Part shown: positions 1 to 7,148 of the stretch, one piece after another | Numbering within the stretch: the first letter of the stretch is position 1 | How the letters are laid out: each line of letters begins with the position of its first letter | DNA from: DAOTXK01 sp034435395 | GTDB taxonomy: Bacteria > Chloroflexota > Anaerolineae > Aggregatilineales > Ch27 | Assembly (NCBI GenBank): GCA_034435395.1 | Contig: DAOTXK010000392.1 | Location: 1 to 11,589 of the forward strand | Direction: 5' to 3' | DNA length: 11,589 bases | Translations under genes and position numbers: made by a program | Notes under the pieces: model-generated | The model's input: only the letters and a program-made list of their open reading frames with translations | What the model was told of the DNA's origin: nothing | Databases searched by the model: none

Positions 1-1437
1 GCGTACACCTTGAAGCGCCCGGTTAAGATTATCTGGAGTCGGGAAGAGTCGATCCTGGGGCATCACAAGCGCCATCCCGTCACGATCAAAGCCAAATGGG
101 GGGCCACGCGGGAGGGCAAAGTCGTGGCCGCCGAGGCGGAGGTCGTTGGCGATGCTGGCGCTTACGCCTACACGTCGACCAAGGTGCTGGGCAACACCAA
201 CCTGATGGTCACCGGCCCTTATGAAATCCCCAACGTCCATGTGGACACCTATGCCGTTTATACCAACAACATCCCCTGCGGCGCGTTCCGGGGGTTTGGC
301 GGCCCTCAGGGCGCATTTGCCGCTGAGGGGCAGATGAACAAGCTCGCCGAGGCTTTGGGGATTGATCCCGTCATGCTGCGCGCCCAGAACGTGCTGCGAG
401 AAGGCAGCCTGCTGTCGGTTGGCACGCCTGTGCCGGCGGGCGTGTCGATGGCTGAGGTGCTGGCAGCCTGCGCTGAAGGGAGTTTCTGGCGGCGCGATTC
501 TAACGGATGGCAGCGCCGGCCACTGGAACAGCCCGAAGACCCCTCCAGGCGTCGCGGGGTTGGCTTAGCCATCGCTTTTAAGAATGTGGGTTTTAGCTTT
601 GGTGCGCCGGAACAGTGCTGGGCCATTATCGAACTGCGCGGCAAGGTTGAAGTGGAGGAGGTCATCCTCCGCCATGCGGCGGCGGAGGTTGGCCAGGGCG
701 TCCATACCGTGATGCAGCAGATGGCCGCCGAGGCCATCGGCGTGCCCATGGAAAAAGTGCGTCTGGTGACCGCCGATACCGCCACCACCCGGAACTCTGG
801 CAGCGTCTCGGCTTCGCGGATGACGTTTATGGCCGGCAACGCCATTCGCGGCGCGGCGGAGAAGGCGCTGGAAGCCTGGCAGGCGGAGGAGCGTCCGGCC
901 ATAGGGGCTTACCAGTATCGCCCCCCGAAGACCACGCCCTATGATCCGCAGACCGGGCGCAGCGAGCCGAACTTCGCCTATGGCTATGCGGCAGAGGCGG
1001 TTGCGGTCGAGGTGGATATCGAGACCGGACACATTCGCCTGCTGAAGGTCTGCGCGGCCGACGATGTTGGCCGGGCGGTCAATCCCATGCTGGTACAGGG
1101 ACAGATCGAGGGGGCGGTGGTCCAGGCGCAGGGATACGCGACCATGGAAGAATTGGCGGTGAAGGATGGGCGTATCCTGAATCCATATCTCTCCACCTAC
1201 CTGATCCCTACCGTGGTCGATGTGCCGGATGAGGTCGTGTCGATTATCCTCGAGCATCCGGACCCCATTGGGCCGTGGGGCGCACGGGGCATGGGCGAGA
1301 TGCCCTTCTTGCCTCTGGCACCAGCGGTCGTGGCGGCGCTGCACGACGCGACGGGTATCTGGTTCGACGAAATCCCGCTGATCCCTCAACGTGTGGTGAC
1401 CAAACTACGGGAGCATGGCATTGGGGCCATTGTTTGA
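1..1437 (+). CDS. Molybdenum hydroxylase large subunit (xanthine dehydrogenase family), 5' partial
   Basis: This is the molybdopterin-binding subunit of a xanthine dehydrogenase/aldehyde oxidase family enzyme, which hydroxylates a heterocycle or aldehyde with water as oxygen donor. The frame is open from base 1 (A-Y-T-L-K-R-P-V-K), which matches the interior of the family, so the N-terminal part lies outside the window. Visible motifs are AFRGFGGPQG at 283–312 (cofactor loop), EVGQGVHT at 685–708, the S-A-S-R segment near 810–820, and GMGEMP near 1288–1305. The Glu at 1297–1299 in GMGEMP corresponds to the catalytic base. The last 23 bases overlap yqeB, so the two are probably co-transcribed. 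The substrate cannot be read from sequence. By eye, the position of bovine XDH Arg880 (substrate-binding) is Asn here, so xanthine is not assured. The YqeB/YqeC/MocA neighbours suggest a selenium-dependent enzyme; that is inference from context. Confidence 0.93.
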   Translation, partial: AYTLKRPVKIIWSREESILGHHKRHPVTIKAKWGATREGKVVAAEAEVVGDAGAYAYTSTKVLGNTNLMVTGPYEIPNVHVDTYAVYTNNIPCGAFRGFGGPQGAFAAEGQMNKLAEALGIDPVMLRAQNVLREGSLLSVGTPVPAGVSMAEVLAACAEGSFWRRDSNGWQRRPLEQPEDPSRRRGVGLAIAFKNVGFSFGAPEQCWAIIELRGKVEVEEVILRHAAAEVGQGVHTVMQQMAAEAIGVPMEKVRLVTADTATTRNSGSVSASRMTFMAGNAIRGAAEKALEAWQAEERPAIGAYQYRPPKTTPYDPQTGRSEPNFAYGYAAEAVAVEVDIETGHIRLLKVCAADDVGRAVNPMLVQGQIEGAVVQAQGYATMEELAVKDGRILNPYLSTYLIPTVVDVPDEVVSIILEHPDPIGPWGARGMGEMPFLPLAPAVVAALHDATGIWFDEIPLIPQRVVTKLREHGIGAIV

Positions 1438-2269
1438 ACGCATCCCTGTTCTGGTCCGTGGTGGCGGTGACCTGGGGTCCGGGGTGATCTTTCGACTGCG
1501 CCGGGCCGGGTTCCCGGTAGTGGTGGCCGAACTGGAGACGCCGCTTTGTGTACGCCGCGCGGTGGCTTATGGATCAGCCGTGCTGGAAGGGGAGGTCACC
1601 GTTGACGGCCTGACGGCGCGGTTGGCCCCTGGCTGGGAGGCGGTTGCCGCGATAGTGAGGCGGGGTGACATCCCGGTCGTTGTTGATGCCCAGGGGGAGG
1701 CGTTGCAGGTGTTGAAGCCGATGGTGGTGGTCGATGCCCGCATGGCGAAGCGCAACCTGGGGACCACGACTGACGACGCCCCTCTGGTCATCGCTTTAGG
1801 GCCAGGGTTTGAAGCCGGGAAGGATTGCCACGCCGTCATCGAAACCAACCGGGGGCATTTTCTGGGGCGCGTGCTCTGGCAGGGCAGCGCCGAGCCGGAT
1901 ACCCGTGTGCCAGGTCCGATCAACGGCCTCCGCTCCCAGCGGGTCCTGCGCGCGCCGGTTGACGGCTATGTGTCCGCGCGCCGGGAGATTGGTGACCGGG
2001 TTCGCCAGGGGGAGATCGTTGCCGAAGTGGGTGGGCATGCCGTGACCACCCCGATAGACGGCGTGGTGCGCGGTCTGATCCATCCCCGTGTGCCGGTGGT
2101 CGCCGGGATGAAGATCGGGGACATCGACCCACGCGCCCGGCGGGCGCACTGTTTCACCATCTCAGAGAAATCGCTGGCGGTGGGCGGGGGCGCTCTGGAG
2201 GCAGTTCTCTCATCCGCAGTCGTGCGGCAGGCGCTCGTTGGCCGGGTGACGAATAACCGTGAGACTTGA
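1415..2269 (+). CDS. yqeB: YqeB family accessory protein of selenium-dependent molybdenum hydroxylase
   Basis: A 284-residue protein of the YqeB (EF2563-type) family, found with selenium-dependent molybdenum hydroxylases and thought to help mature their cofactor. Its exact reaction is not established. The N-terminus has the glycine-rich RGGGDLGSG (residues 15–23), a Rossmann-like loop also seen in XdhC-type proteins. The middle holds VVDARMAKRNLGTT and ALGPGFEAGKDCHAVIETN (about 105–145). Residues 179–222 look like a biotinyl/lipoyl-like beta hairpin (RAPVDGYV, then GDRVRQGEIVAEVGG, then TPIDGVVRG). The end carries IGDIDPR and a GGGALEAV segment typical of the family. The ATG at 1415 overlaps the hydroxylase gene. 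The GGGAG at 1409–1413 lies only one base from that ATG, so a TTG at 1421 in the same frame would be better spaced. The 3' end overlaps the next gene by 11 bases, which fits translational coupling. Confidence 0.9.
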   Translation: MALGPLFERIPVLVRGGGDLGSGVIFRLRRAGFPVVVAELETPLCVRRAVAYGSAVLEGEVTVDGLTARLAPGWEAVAAIVRRGDIPVVVDAQGEALQVLKPMVVVDARMAKRNLGTTTDDAPLVIALGPGFEAGKDCHAVIETNRGHFLGRVLWQGSAEPDTRVPGPINGLRSQRVLRAPVDGYVSARREIGDRVRQGEIVAEVGGHAVTTPIDGVVRGLIHPRVPVVAGMKIGDIDPRARRAHCFTISEKSLAVGGGALEAVLSSAVVRQALVGRVTNNRET

Positions 2270-3614
2270 CCAGGCGTTAGGCATTCAACGGGGAGATGTG
2301 GTGTCTTTCATCGGGGCTGGCGGCAAGACCTCAGCCTTGTTTCGTCTGGGTTGGGAATTGACGGCTCGCGGCTGGCGCGTGGTCGCCACCACGACCACCC
2401 GCGTGGCGGCGGATGAAGCCCGTCAGGCCCCACTGGCGCTGAAGGTCAGCCACCAGTCGAGCGCTGATCGGGTGTTCGGGGCGCTTAACCAGTACCGGTT
2501 TGTGTTTGTCTACGAGCGTATCCAGGGAGCCAAGGCGTTGGGGCTTGACCCCGAAATGACTGGCTTGTTGCTTGACCGGGTCAACAGCGACGTGCTGCTG
2601 GTGGAAGCAGATGGCGCCCGGCGTTTGCCTTTAAAAGCGCCTTATGCCCACGAGCCGGTCATCCCATCGGGGACCACTCGCGTCGTTCTGGTGGCTGGTG
2701 TGGACGTCCTGGGCAAGCCGCTGGACGATGAGCATGTCTACAACCCGGAGGCGATGGTCGAACGGTATGGCTATCCCCCCGGCGAGGCGATCAGGTGGCC
2801 CTGGCTGGCGTCCGTGCTCCGTGACGAGCAGTTGGGACTGCGTAATGTCGGTCCCGGTATCCCGGTGACGGTATTGCTCAACAAGGTGCCAGCAGAAGGC
2901 GTCATTCGGCGGCGAGCACGGTTGATCGCCAGCCTGCTGCTGCGTTCTCCTCGAATCCAGGCGGTGGCCATAGGCGAAGTACGGTCCCCGGCGGAACCCA
3001 TTCACGAGGTCCGACGCCCTGTGGCGGCCATTGTGCTGGCCGCCGGACTGTCCAGCCGGATGGGGACATTCAAAGTGCTGTTGCCGTGGGGCAGGGAGAC
3101 TGTGTTGGAGGTGATCATCCGCCGCCTGTACATGTCTCGCCTGGATCACATTGTGGTCGTCACGGGGCATCAGGCGGACCGGGTGAGCCGGGTAGCTGGT
3201 GGGCTGGGCGTCACGACCGTACATAATCCGGACTTTGCGAACGGCGACATGCTAACGTCGTTGCAGGCGGGGTTGCGGGCGCTGGACAGCCGGTATGAGG
3301 CCTGTCTGGTCGTGCTGGGCGATCAGCCGCAGGTGCAGGGGCGGGTGATTGCCGATCTGTTGAACACGTATGCTGAAGGACGCGGGAGCATTGTCGCGCC
3401 GAGTTACGAAAGGAGGCGTGGACACCCGATCCTGATTGGCCGCCAGCACTGGCCGGCGCTGCTGGACCTGCCTCCTGGCAGCGCCCCCAGAGACGTGATC
3501 AACGCCCGCGCCGACGAGATTGCGTATGTCACCGTCAGCGATGACAGCATTCTCAGAGACATCGACACGCCCGAGGATTATGAAACTGCCCGCCGCCGCG
3601 CCGGGCTGGTTTAG
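2259..3614 (+). CDS. yqeC-mocA: YqeC–MocA fusion: selenium-hydroxylase accessory protein fused to molybdopterin cytidylyltransferase
   Basis: This 451-residue protein joins two families usually encoded separately. Residues about 1–245 match YqeC, the putative selenium-dependent hydroxylase accessory protein. They contain a P-loop-like GAGGKTS (19–25), TTTTRVA (44–50), VEADGARRLPLKAP (115–128) and LLNKV (206–210). Residues about 253–451 match MocA/YgfJ, a nucleotidyltransferase that transfers CMP from CTP onto molybdopterin-Mo to make the MCD cofactor of this hydroxylase family. That half shows VLAAGLSSRMG followed by Lys272 (nucleotide binding), NPDFANGDMLTSL (323–335), LGDQPQV (353–359), RGHPILI (387–393) and DIDTPEDY (434–441). 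Start: a GTG overlapping the yqeB stop, placing the P-loop at the usual distance from the N-terminus. There is no stop or frameshift between the halves. The protein presumably acts in the cytoplasm on the cofactor of the upstream enzyme. Confidence 0.92.
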   Translation: MRLDQALGIQRGDVVSFIGAGGKTSALFRLGWELTARGWRVVATTTTRVAADEARQAPLALKVSHQSSADRVFGALNQYRFVFVYERIQGAKALGLDPEMTGLLLDRVNSDVLLVEADGARRLPLKAPYAHEPVIPSGTTRVVLVAGVDVLGKPLDDEHVYNPEAMVERYGYPPGEAIRWPWLASVLRDEQLGLRNVGPGIPVTVLLNKVPAEGVIRRRARLIASLLLRSPRIQAVAIGEVRSPAEPIHEVRRPVAAIVLAAGLSSRMGTFKVLLPWGRETVLEVIIRRLYMSRLDHIVVVTGHQADRVSRVAGGLGVTTVHNPDFANGDMLTSLQAGLRALDSRYEACLVVLGDQPQVQGRVIADLLNTYAEGRGSIVAPSYERRRGHPILIGRQHWPALLDLPPGSAPRDVINARADEIAYVTVSDDSILRDIDTPEDYETARRRAGLV

Positions 3615-3759
3615 GGTTATTGCCGGAGGCGGATGCTGCCGGGCCGGTCTGTTTTATCCCCTTGCCATACTCTGCGAAGCTCGTCCGAATATTCCATGGG
3701 CGTTACGACATAACATGCGAGTGCCTTCGGAGCGAGGATGGAGAAAGAGTGAGGGCGCG

Positions 3760-4572
3760 TTATGATTCGCGGAGCGGGGTGGGGGTTGGAATCGGCTCGC
3801 TGATGATGATGGTCAGTTCGCAGGAAGCCCGCTGAGTATTCGTGATGTCAAATACGGCCAGTTTGAAGCGGTATTCGCCGGGGATTAACAGGGAGGGCAC
3901 TATCTGACCGAGTGCGCCATCCACGACCGGGATGGTGTACTCACTGAGTTTGGCTGGTGAGTTGTTGGTGCTGGGGCCGTTCAGTTCAAAGCGATAGAAG
4001 GCAAAATCGGTGGTGTTGGCGGTGCCGATGATGGTGAGGGCCTCAAATACCACCATGCCGTTGGCGGGAATGATCAACTGCGCATCGGGGGTATCGCAGC
4101 CTATTGGCGGCGGCACGTCGGGGATGATGGTGCCCACCGGCGTCGGCGTCAGGGTGGGCGTGGCGAACGGTTGCAGGTTCAGCTCGCTTTCAAGCTCCGG
4201 AATCACGGCCCCCTCGGCAAAGGATGGGACATCCGTGCCAGAGCCTGGCAGCGCGCCGGGCACAGCGGTGACAAAAGGGGTCTCTTCTGGTCCGGTTATG
4301 GCGGAAGTGATCTGTGGCGGATGAGCGCGGAGAGTGGGAGCCACGACAGTCGCCAGAGCAACCACGGCCAGCCCCAGTTCAATTGAGACCACGATCCCGG
4401 TGATGGCGTTTTTTACCCGATACTGGCCCAGTTCCCGCTCCAGCTCAAACTGGGCACCGGCCAGTGCCTGACGCGCGCGGAAGTAGGCAACCCCCCACCA
4501 CAATATGCCCAGCCCGCACAGGATGTACAGGCCGGGGGCGATTTGCTCCACAAAGAATACCAGGTTCAGCAT
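3760..4572 (-). CDS. Two-helix membrane protein with extracytoplasmic beta-rich domain, unknown function
   Basis: A 270-residue protein that I do not recognise as a named family. Two hydrophobic segments (about residues 8–30 and 56–80) flank a short charged stretch (FRARQALAGAQFELERELG), giving a hairpin anchor. After a Pro/Thr/Ser/Glu-rich stretch comes a 'TPTLTPTP' linker (138–145), common in surface proteins of Anaerolineae-type bacteria. A beta-strand-rich domain follows (about 158–258), with phrases such as IIPANGMVVFEALTIIGTAN and IPGEYRFKLAVFDIT that recall Ig-like or cadherin-like folds. Cys159 and Cys251 bracket this domain and could form a disulfide. The ATG lies 9 bases past the stop of the nucleoside phosphorylase gene on the same strand, so the two are likely co-transcribed, although no functional link is obvious. 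It converges with yqeC-mocA across a 145-base gap in which I see no clear terminator. Confidence 0.8.
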   Translation of the reverse strand: MLNLVFFVEQIAPGLYILCGLGILWWGVAYFRARQALAGAQFELERELGQYRVKNAITGIVVSIELGLAVVALATVVAPTLRAHPPQITSAITGPEETPFVTAVPGALPGSGTDVPSFAEGAVIPELESELNLQPFATPTLTPTPVGTIIPDVPPPIGCDTPDAQLIIPANGMVVFEALTIIGTANTTDFAFYRFELNGPSTNNSPAKLSEYTIPVVDGALGQIVPSLLIPGEYRFKLAVFDITNTQRASCELTIIISEPIPTPTPLRES

Positions 4573-4581
4573 CGGCAGTGT

Positions 4582-5445
4582 CTATGGTGCGTCCTCAAGT
4601 TCGCGCAGGATACCGCGAATCAGCGTGGTGAGTTTAGGCACCAGTATTTTGCCCGCTTCCAGAACCTCTTCGTGGTTGGTGATGGCCTCGCTGTCCGGAT
4701 CGCTGACGCACGAGTTGCTGATGCCGGAAATGCCCAGGACGCGCATACCAGCGTGACAGGCGACGACAACCTCTGGGGCGGTGGACATCCCCACCGCGTC
4801 AGCGCCGATCATGCGCAGGAAACGGATTTCGGCTGGCGTTTCGAAGCTGGGGCCAGCCAGAAAAGCATATACGCCTTCGTGGAGGGCGATCCCATTCGCG
4901 TGGGCAACGGACCGGGCCAGCGCCCTGAGCGAGCGATCATAGGCGTTCGTCATGGCCGGAAAGCGGGTGCCGAAGATGTCGCTGTTGGGGCCGCGCAGAG
5001 GATGGTGGCCAGCCATGCCGGCCAGGTTGATGTGATCCTGGATGAGCATCAAATCGCCTGGCTGGTAAGTGGGGTTGACTCCACCGGCGGCGTTGGTCAC
5101 GATCAAGTGGCGGATGCCCATGCGCTGCATGACGCGAATCGGGTACGTGACGGTTGCCATGCTGTAGCCTTCATAAAAATGGGCACGTCCCTGCATGACC
5201 GTGATGGTGCGCCCTTCAAGCTGGCCGATCACCAGCCTTCCGCTGTGGCCCACCACGGTCGACAGCGGCCAGTTCGGGATGTTCGCATAAGGGATGACGT
5301 CTGCCTGTTCCACGCTGTGGGCGAGCGGCCCTAATCCTGAGCCAAGAATCAGGGCCAGGCGAGGTTCGTGCCTGGTGTGCTGGCGGATGACGGCTACGGT
5401 GTTGTCGTAATCGGCCAGGCTGAATTCCGACTGTGGAGAGATCAT
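4582..5445 (-). CDS. punA: Purine nucleoside phosphorylase (trimeric, inosine/guanosine type)
   Basis: Splits inosine, guanosine and their deoxy forms with phosphate, giving the free base and (deoxy)ribose-1-phosphate, for purine salvage in the cytoplasm. At 287 residues it has the usual length of the PNP/MTAP family. Seen in order: GSGLGPLA (35–42, phosphate loop), VVGHSGRLV (64–72), GRAHFYEGY (86–94), VTNAAGGVNP (116–125), QDHINLAG (136–143), GPSFETPAEIR (198–208) and GADAVGMSTAPE (214–225). Glu202 and Asn244 match the human PNP residues Glu201 and Asn243 that recognise 6-oxopurines. His89 and Ser221 match phosphate/ribose contacts. This supports phosphorylase activity on inosine and guanosine rather than methylthioadenosine, though I judged the alignment by eye. 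It is the first gene of a likely two-gene transcript with the membrane protein downstream. Confidence 0.95.
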   Translation of the reverse strand: MISPQSEFSLADYDNTVAVIRQHTRHEPRLALILGSGLGPLAHSVEQADVIPYANIPNWPLSTVVGHSGRLVIGQLEGRTITVMQGRAHFYEGYSMATVTYPIRVMQRMGIRHLIVTNAAGGVNPTYQPGDLMLIQDHINLAGMAGHHPLRGPNSDIFGTRFPAMTNAYDRSLRALARSVAHANGIALHEGVYAFLAGPSFETPAEIRFLRMIGADAVGMSTAPEVVVACHAGMRVLGISGISNSCVSDPDSEAITNHEEVLEAGKILVPKLTTLIRGILRELEDAP

Positions 5446-5540
5446 AGGCGTGTCCTAGAGCGGGTCGATCGGCGGCGCAGTGCAGGAAACATACCGGGTA
5501 ACATCTGATCAGCCGATTCTGCCGGAAGAGCTTATGACAG

Positions 5541-5569
5541 AGCATACCCCAGGTCAACAGGGGCGACAA
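5541..5569 (-). promoter_or_regulatory. Candidate sigma-70-type promoter for punA
   Basis: Read on the - strand: TTGTCG (plus-strand bases 5564–5569), a 17-base spacer, then TATGCT (5541–5546). Each box matches 4 of 6 consensus bases. An alternative pair, TTGACC (5552–5557) with TAAGCT (5529–5534), also has a 17-base spacer but a weaker -10. Either would leave a leader of roughly 75–90 bases before punA. Two overlapping weak candidates make the exact site uncertain. Confidence 0.35.
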
Positions 5570-5634
5570 TATGCACACCGGGGCATCTCTTCTCACCGTT
5601 GGCTGCTGGAAGGGTGACATGGGTACCGTAGGCG

Positions 5635-5663
5635 TTGGCGGCGGACTGGATAAACTGTATCAT
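5635..5663 (+). promoter_or_regulatory. Candidate sigma-70-type promoter for the small + strand gene
   Basis: TTGGCG at 5635–5640 (4 of 6 consensus), a 17-base spacer, and TATCAT at 5658–5663 (5 of 6). Transcription would begin near 5670. This would make the ATG at 5676 unlikely to be the translation start and would leave a leader of about 93 or 120 bases before the ATGs at 5763 or 5790. Confidence 0.45.
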
Positions 5664-5677
5664 GGTGGTTGAGGGAT

Positions 5678-5754
5678 GCCGATTGTCTTGTCGGCCGGTG
5701 CTCGGCAGCATACGCCGGGTAACGGTTTCCGACTGAAGAGTCCCTGTCAGTTGG
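5678..5754 (+). other. Possible structured leader with three consecutive stem-loops
   Basis: Between the candidate promoter and the small gene, three hairpins can be drawn. GCCGA/TCGGC pairs 5678–5682 with 5691–5695. CCGGTG/CGCCGG pairs 5695–5700 with 5713–5718 (one G-U pair). CCGACTGA/TCAGTTGG pairs 5729–5736 with 5747–5754, an 8-base-pair stem (one G-U pair) with a 10-base loop. No T-run follows, so they are not obvious terminators. Short stems arise by chance in GC-rich DNA, so this is tentative. Confidence 0.25.
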
Positions 5755-5762
5755 TTGCCATA

Positions 5763-6029
5763 ATGGTCAGACTTGTCGAGTGGGATGAAATGAACCTGAA
5801 CGCTGCCGGTGCCATCGTGCGCTATCGGCAGGTCTACAGTCGGCTGTACCAGCGGGAGCCGCGCGAACTGCGTGACCTCGGCGGCGGGTGGGTGCTGGTC
5901 AATGGGGCTCGGATGCGGGTGGTTGAGCTGGAGAAGCTCACTGAGCAGATGCAGATCGAATACCGCCAGGTGGCTGCTCACAGAAGGAACATCGTTCAGC
6001 GGCTCATCGCCTGGCTGCGGGAAAGTTAG
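5763..6029 (+). CDS. Small conserved-looking protein of unknown function
   Basis: An 88-residue hydrophilic protein whose family I cannot name. It has no signal peptide or membrane segment. It is rich in Arg, Glu, Gln and Leu and probably helical at both ends, with a central short segment GGGWVLVNGARMRVVELEKL suggesting a small beta turn between two helices (AIVRYRQVYSRLYQREP before, LTEQMQIEYRQVAAHRRNIV after). The amphipathic, basic character would suit binding to another protein or nucleic acid, but this is a guess. The start is uncertain. The ATG at 5676 gives 117 residues, but its extra N-terminus looks non-coding and begins next to the predicted transcription start. ATG 5790 (79 residues) is preceded by a weak GTGGGA. 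No start has a strong ribosome binding site. It converges on queA with only 18 bases between the stops. Confidence 0.6.
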   Translation: MVRLVEWDEMNLNAAGAIVRYRQVYSRLYQREPRELRDLGGGWVLVNGARMRVVELEKLTEQMQIEYRQVAAHRRNIVQRLIAWLRES

Positions 6030-6047
6030 GCGCGTGATAGACGTTGG

Positions 6048-7124
6048 CTAAAGGATAAGCATCACGTCGCCAAAGCTATAAAAGCGGTATCTGGCCTGTT
6101 TGGCGGTTTCGTAGGCATATAGAGTTCGCTCCCGGCCCAGAAAGGCGCTGACCAGCATCAGCAGCGTGGAACGCGGCAGGTGGAAGTTGGTGATCAGGCC
6201 ATCGACCACCCGAAAGCGGTAGCCGGGGCGGATAAACAATCGCGTTTCCTGCGCGAAAGCGGCCACGGGACGCCAGGGACAATAACCGTCTGGCGGCGGC
6301 GAGTCGGTTGCGGGGTCGCCGCCAGCGCTGATGATGGCGGCGCTTTCCAGCGTGCGCACGGTGGTGGTGCCGACGGCGATGATCCGCCGGCCAGCCAACT
6401 TGGCCTGGTTGATGAGTTGGGCCTCTGGCGCGGCGAGCGACGCCCATTCGCTATGCATCGAGTGCTCCTCGATGTTTTCCGCGCGCACGGGCTGGAATGT
6501 GTCCAGCCCAATGTGCAGCGTGCAGTAGGCGATCTCAACACCCTGATTCTGCAAATCCAGCAACAGATCGCCGGTGAAGTGCAGGCCGGCGGTGGGGGCA
6601 GCCGCTGAGCCATCCAGCCGGGCGAATACGGTCTGGTAACGGTCCGGGTCGGTCAGCGGCTCGTGGATGTAAGGCGGCAGTGGAACTTCCCCCAGCTCTT
6701 CCAGGTGGGCGTTGAGTGGTTCGGAAAAGCGCACCACACATTGCGCGTCTTCCCGTCTCTCGACAATCTCTGCGTTTATGGTCAAGCCTTGCTGCTGCGC
6801 TTCGAGCCGTAAGCCGGGGTGGACGTTATGGCCTCCGGCCAGCGCCAGCCAGGTCGTCGGATCCAACTGCCGCAACAGAAGCAGTTCGACCTTGCCGCCG
6901 GTGCGACTCTTCCGGGTCTGCAAGCGCGCTGGGATGACGCGGGTTTGATTTAGCACCAGCACATCGCCGGGGCGCAGATATTCGGGCAGGTCTCTGAACT
7001 GACGGTGCTCCATCACGCCTCCCTCGCGCGGGACGACCAACATCCGCGAAGCGTCACGGGGTTCGATGGGGGTTTGCGCGATCAACTCCGGGGGAAGCTC
7101 GTAATCAAAATCGCTGAGTTTCAT
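6048..7124 (-). CDS. queA: S-adenosylmethionine:tRNA ribosyltransferase-isomerase
   Basis: QueA transfers and isomerises the ribosyl part of S-adenosylmethionine onto 7-aminomethyl-7-deazaguanine at tRNA position 34, making epoxyqueuosine in the queuosine pathway. At 358 residues it is full length for the family. Recognised segments are the N-terminal FDYELPPELIAQ and RDASRMLV, NQTRVIPARL, DRYQTVFARLDGSAAAPTAG, LHIGLDTFQPV followed by EEHSMHSEW, AVGTTTVRTLE, and the C-terminal VDGLITNFHLPRSTLLMLV and RFYSFGDVMLIL. It is the last gene of a ruvB–DUF2905–queA operon, starting 24 bases after the DUF2905 stop. Its ATG has no purine-rich Shine–Dalgarno sequence (the upstream bases on this strand are C-rich), so initiation may depend on translation of the preceding gene or be leader-independent. 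Confidence 0.97.
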   Translation of the reverse strand: MKLSDFDYELPPELIAQTPIEPRDASRMLVVPREGGVMEHRQFRDLPEYLRPGDVLVLNQTRVIPARLQTRKSRTGGKVELLLLRQLDPTTWLALAGGHNVHPGLRLEAQQQGLTINAEIVERREDAQCVVRFSEPLNAHLEELGEVPLPPYIHEPLTDPDRYQTVFARLDGSAAAPTAGLHFTGDLLLDLQNQGVEIAYCTLHIGLDTFQPVRAENIEEHSMHSEWASLAAPEAQLINQAKLAGRRIIAVGTTTVRTLESAAIISAGGDPATDSPPPDGYCPWRPVAAFAQETRLFIRPGYRFRVVDGLITNFHLPRSTLLMLVSAFLGRERTLYAYETAKQARYRFYSFGDVMLIL

Positions 7125-7148
7125 GGGGCCGGGTGGGTGGACTGTTGC

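Larger units (their letters stand above)
5446..5762. other. Divergent intergenic region between punA and a small + strand gene
   Basis: A 317-base stretch in which I find no convincing gene. It holds a candidate - strand promoter for punA (5541–5569), a candidate + strand promoter (5635–5663) and several stem-loops on the + strand side (5678–5754). The 8-base palindrome CTGATCAG at 5505–5512 lies in what would be the punA leader. A 149-codon open frame on the - strand covers part of this region (5532–5981) but reads like an antisense artefact. Confidence 0.6.

Noticed and set aside
565..1389. Long open frame on the - strand opposite the molybdenum hydroxylase
   Set aside because: The opposite strand encodes a protein with clear family motifs. 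The antisense product has no recognisable domain and is rich in Arg, His and Gly, as expected for a GC-rich antisense frame.
3615..3759. Terminator between the convergent yqeC-mocA and membrane protein genes, or a small gene there
   Set aside because: The only hairpin I could draw (GGCGG-ATG-CTGCC) is tiny, and the following T-run is short and distant. The open frames crossing the gap have no ribosome binding site or plausible product.
4543..5334. 263-codon open frame on the + strand opposite punA
   Set aside because: It lies antisense to a certain phosphorylase gene, starts inside another gene, and its His/Asp/Gly-rich product resembles no family.
5446..5540. Purine riboswitch in the punA leader
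   Set aside because: A purine-salvage gene made this worth looking for, but I do not see the conserved core of the purine riboswitch on the - strand.
5676..5762. Upstream ATG at 5676 as start of the small + strand gene
   Set aside because: It lies about six bases from the predicted transcription start, and the added 29 residues look like translated leader. Homologue comparison would settle it.
5532..5981. 149-codon open frame on the - strand covering the gene-free stretch and the small + strand gene
   Set aside because: His- and Pro-rich low-quality protein with no ribosome binding site. The + strand frame in 5763–6029 has a more natural composition. I leave a small chance that I chose the wrong strand.
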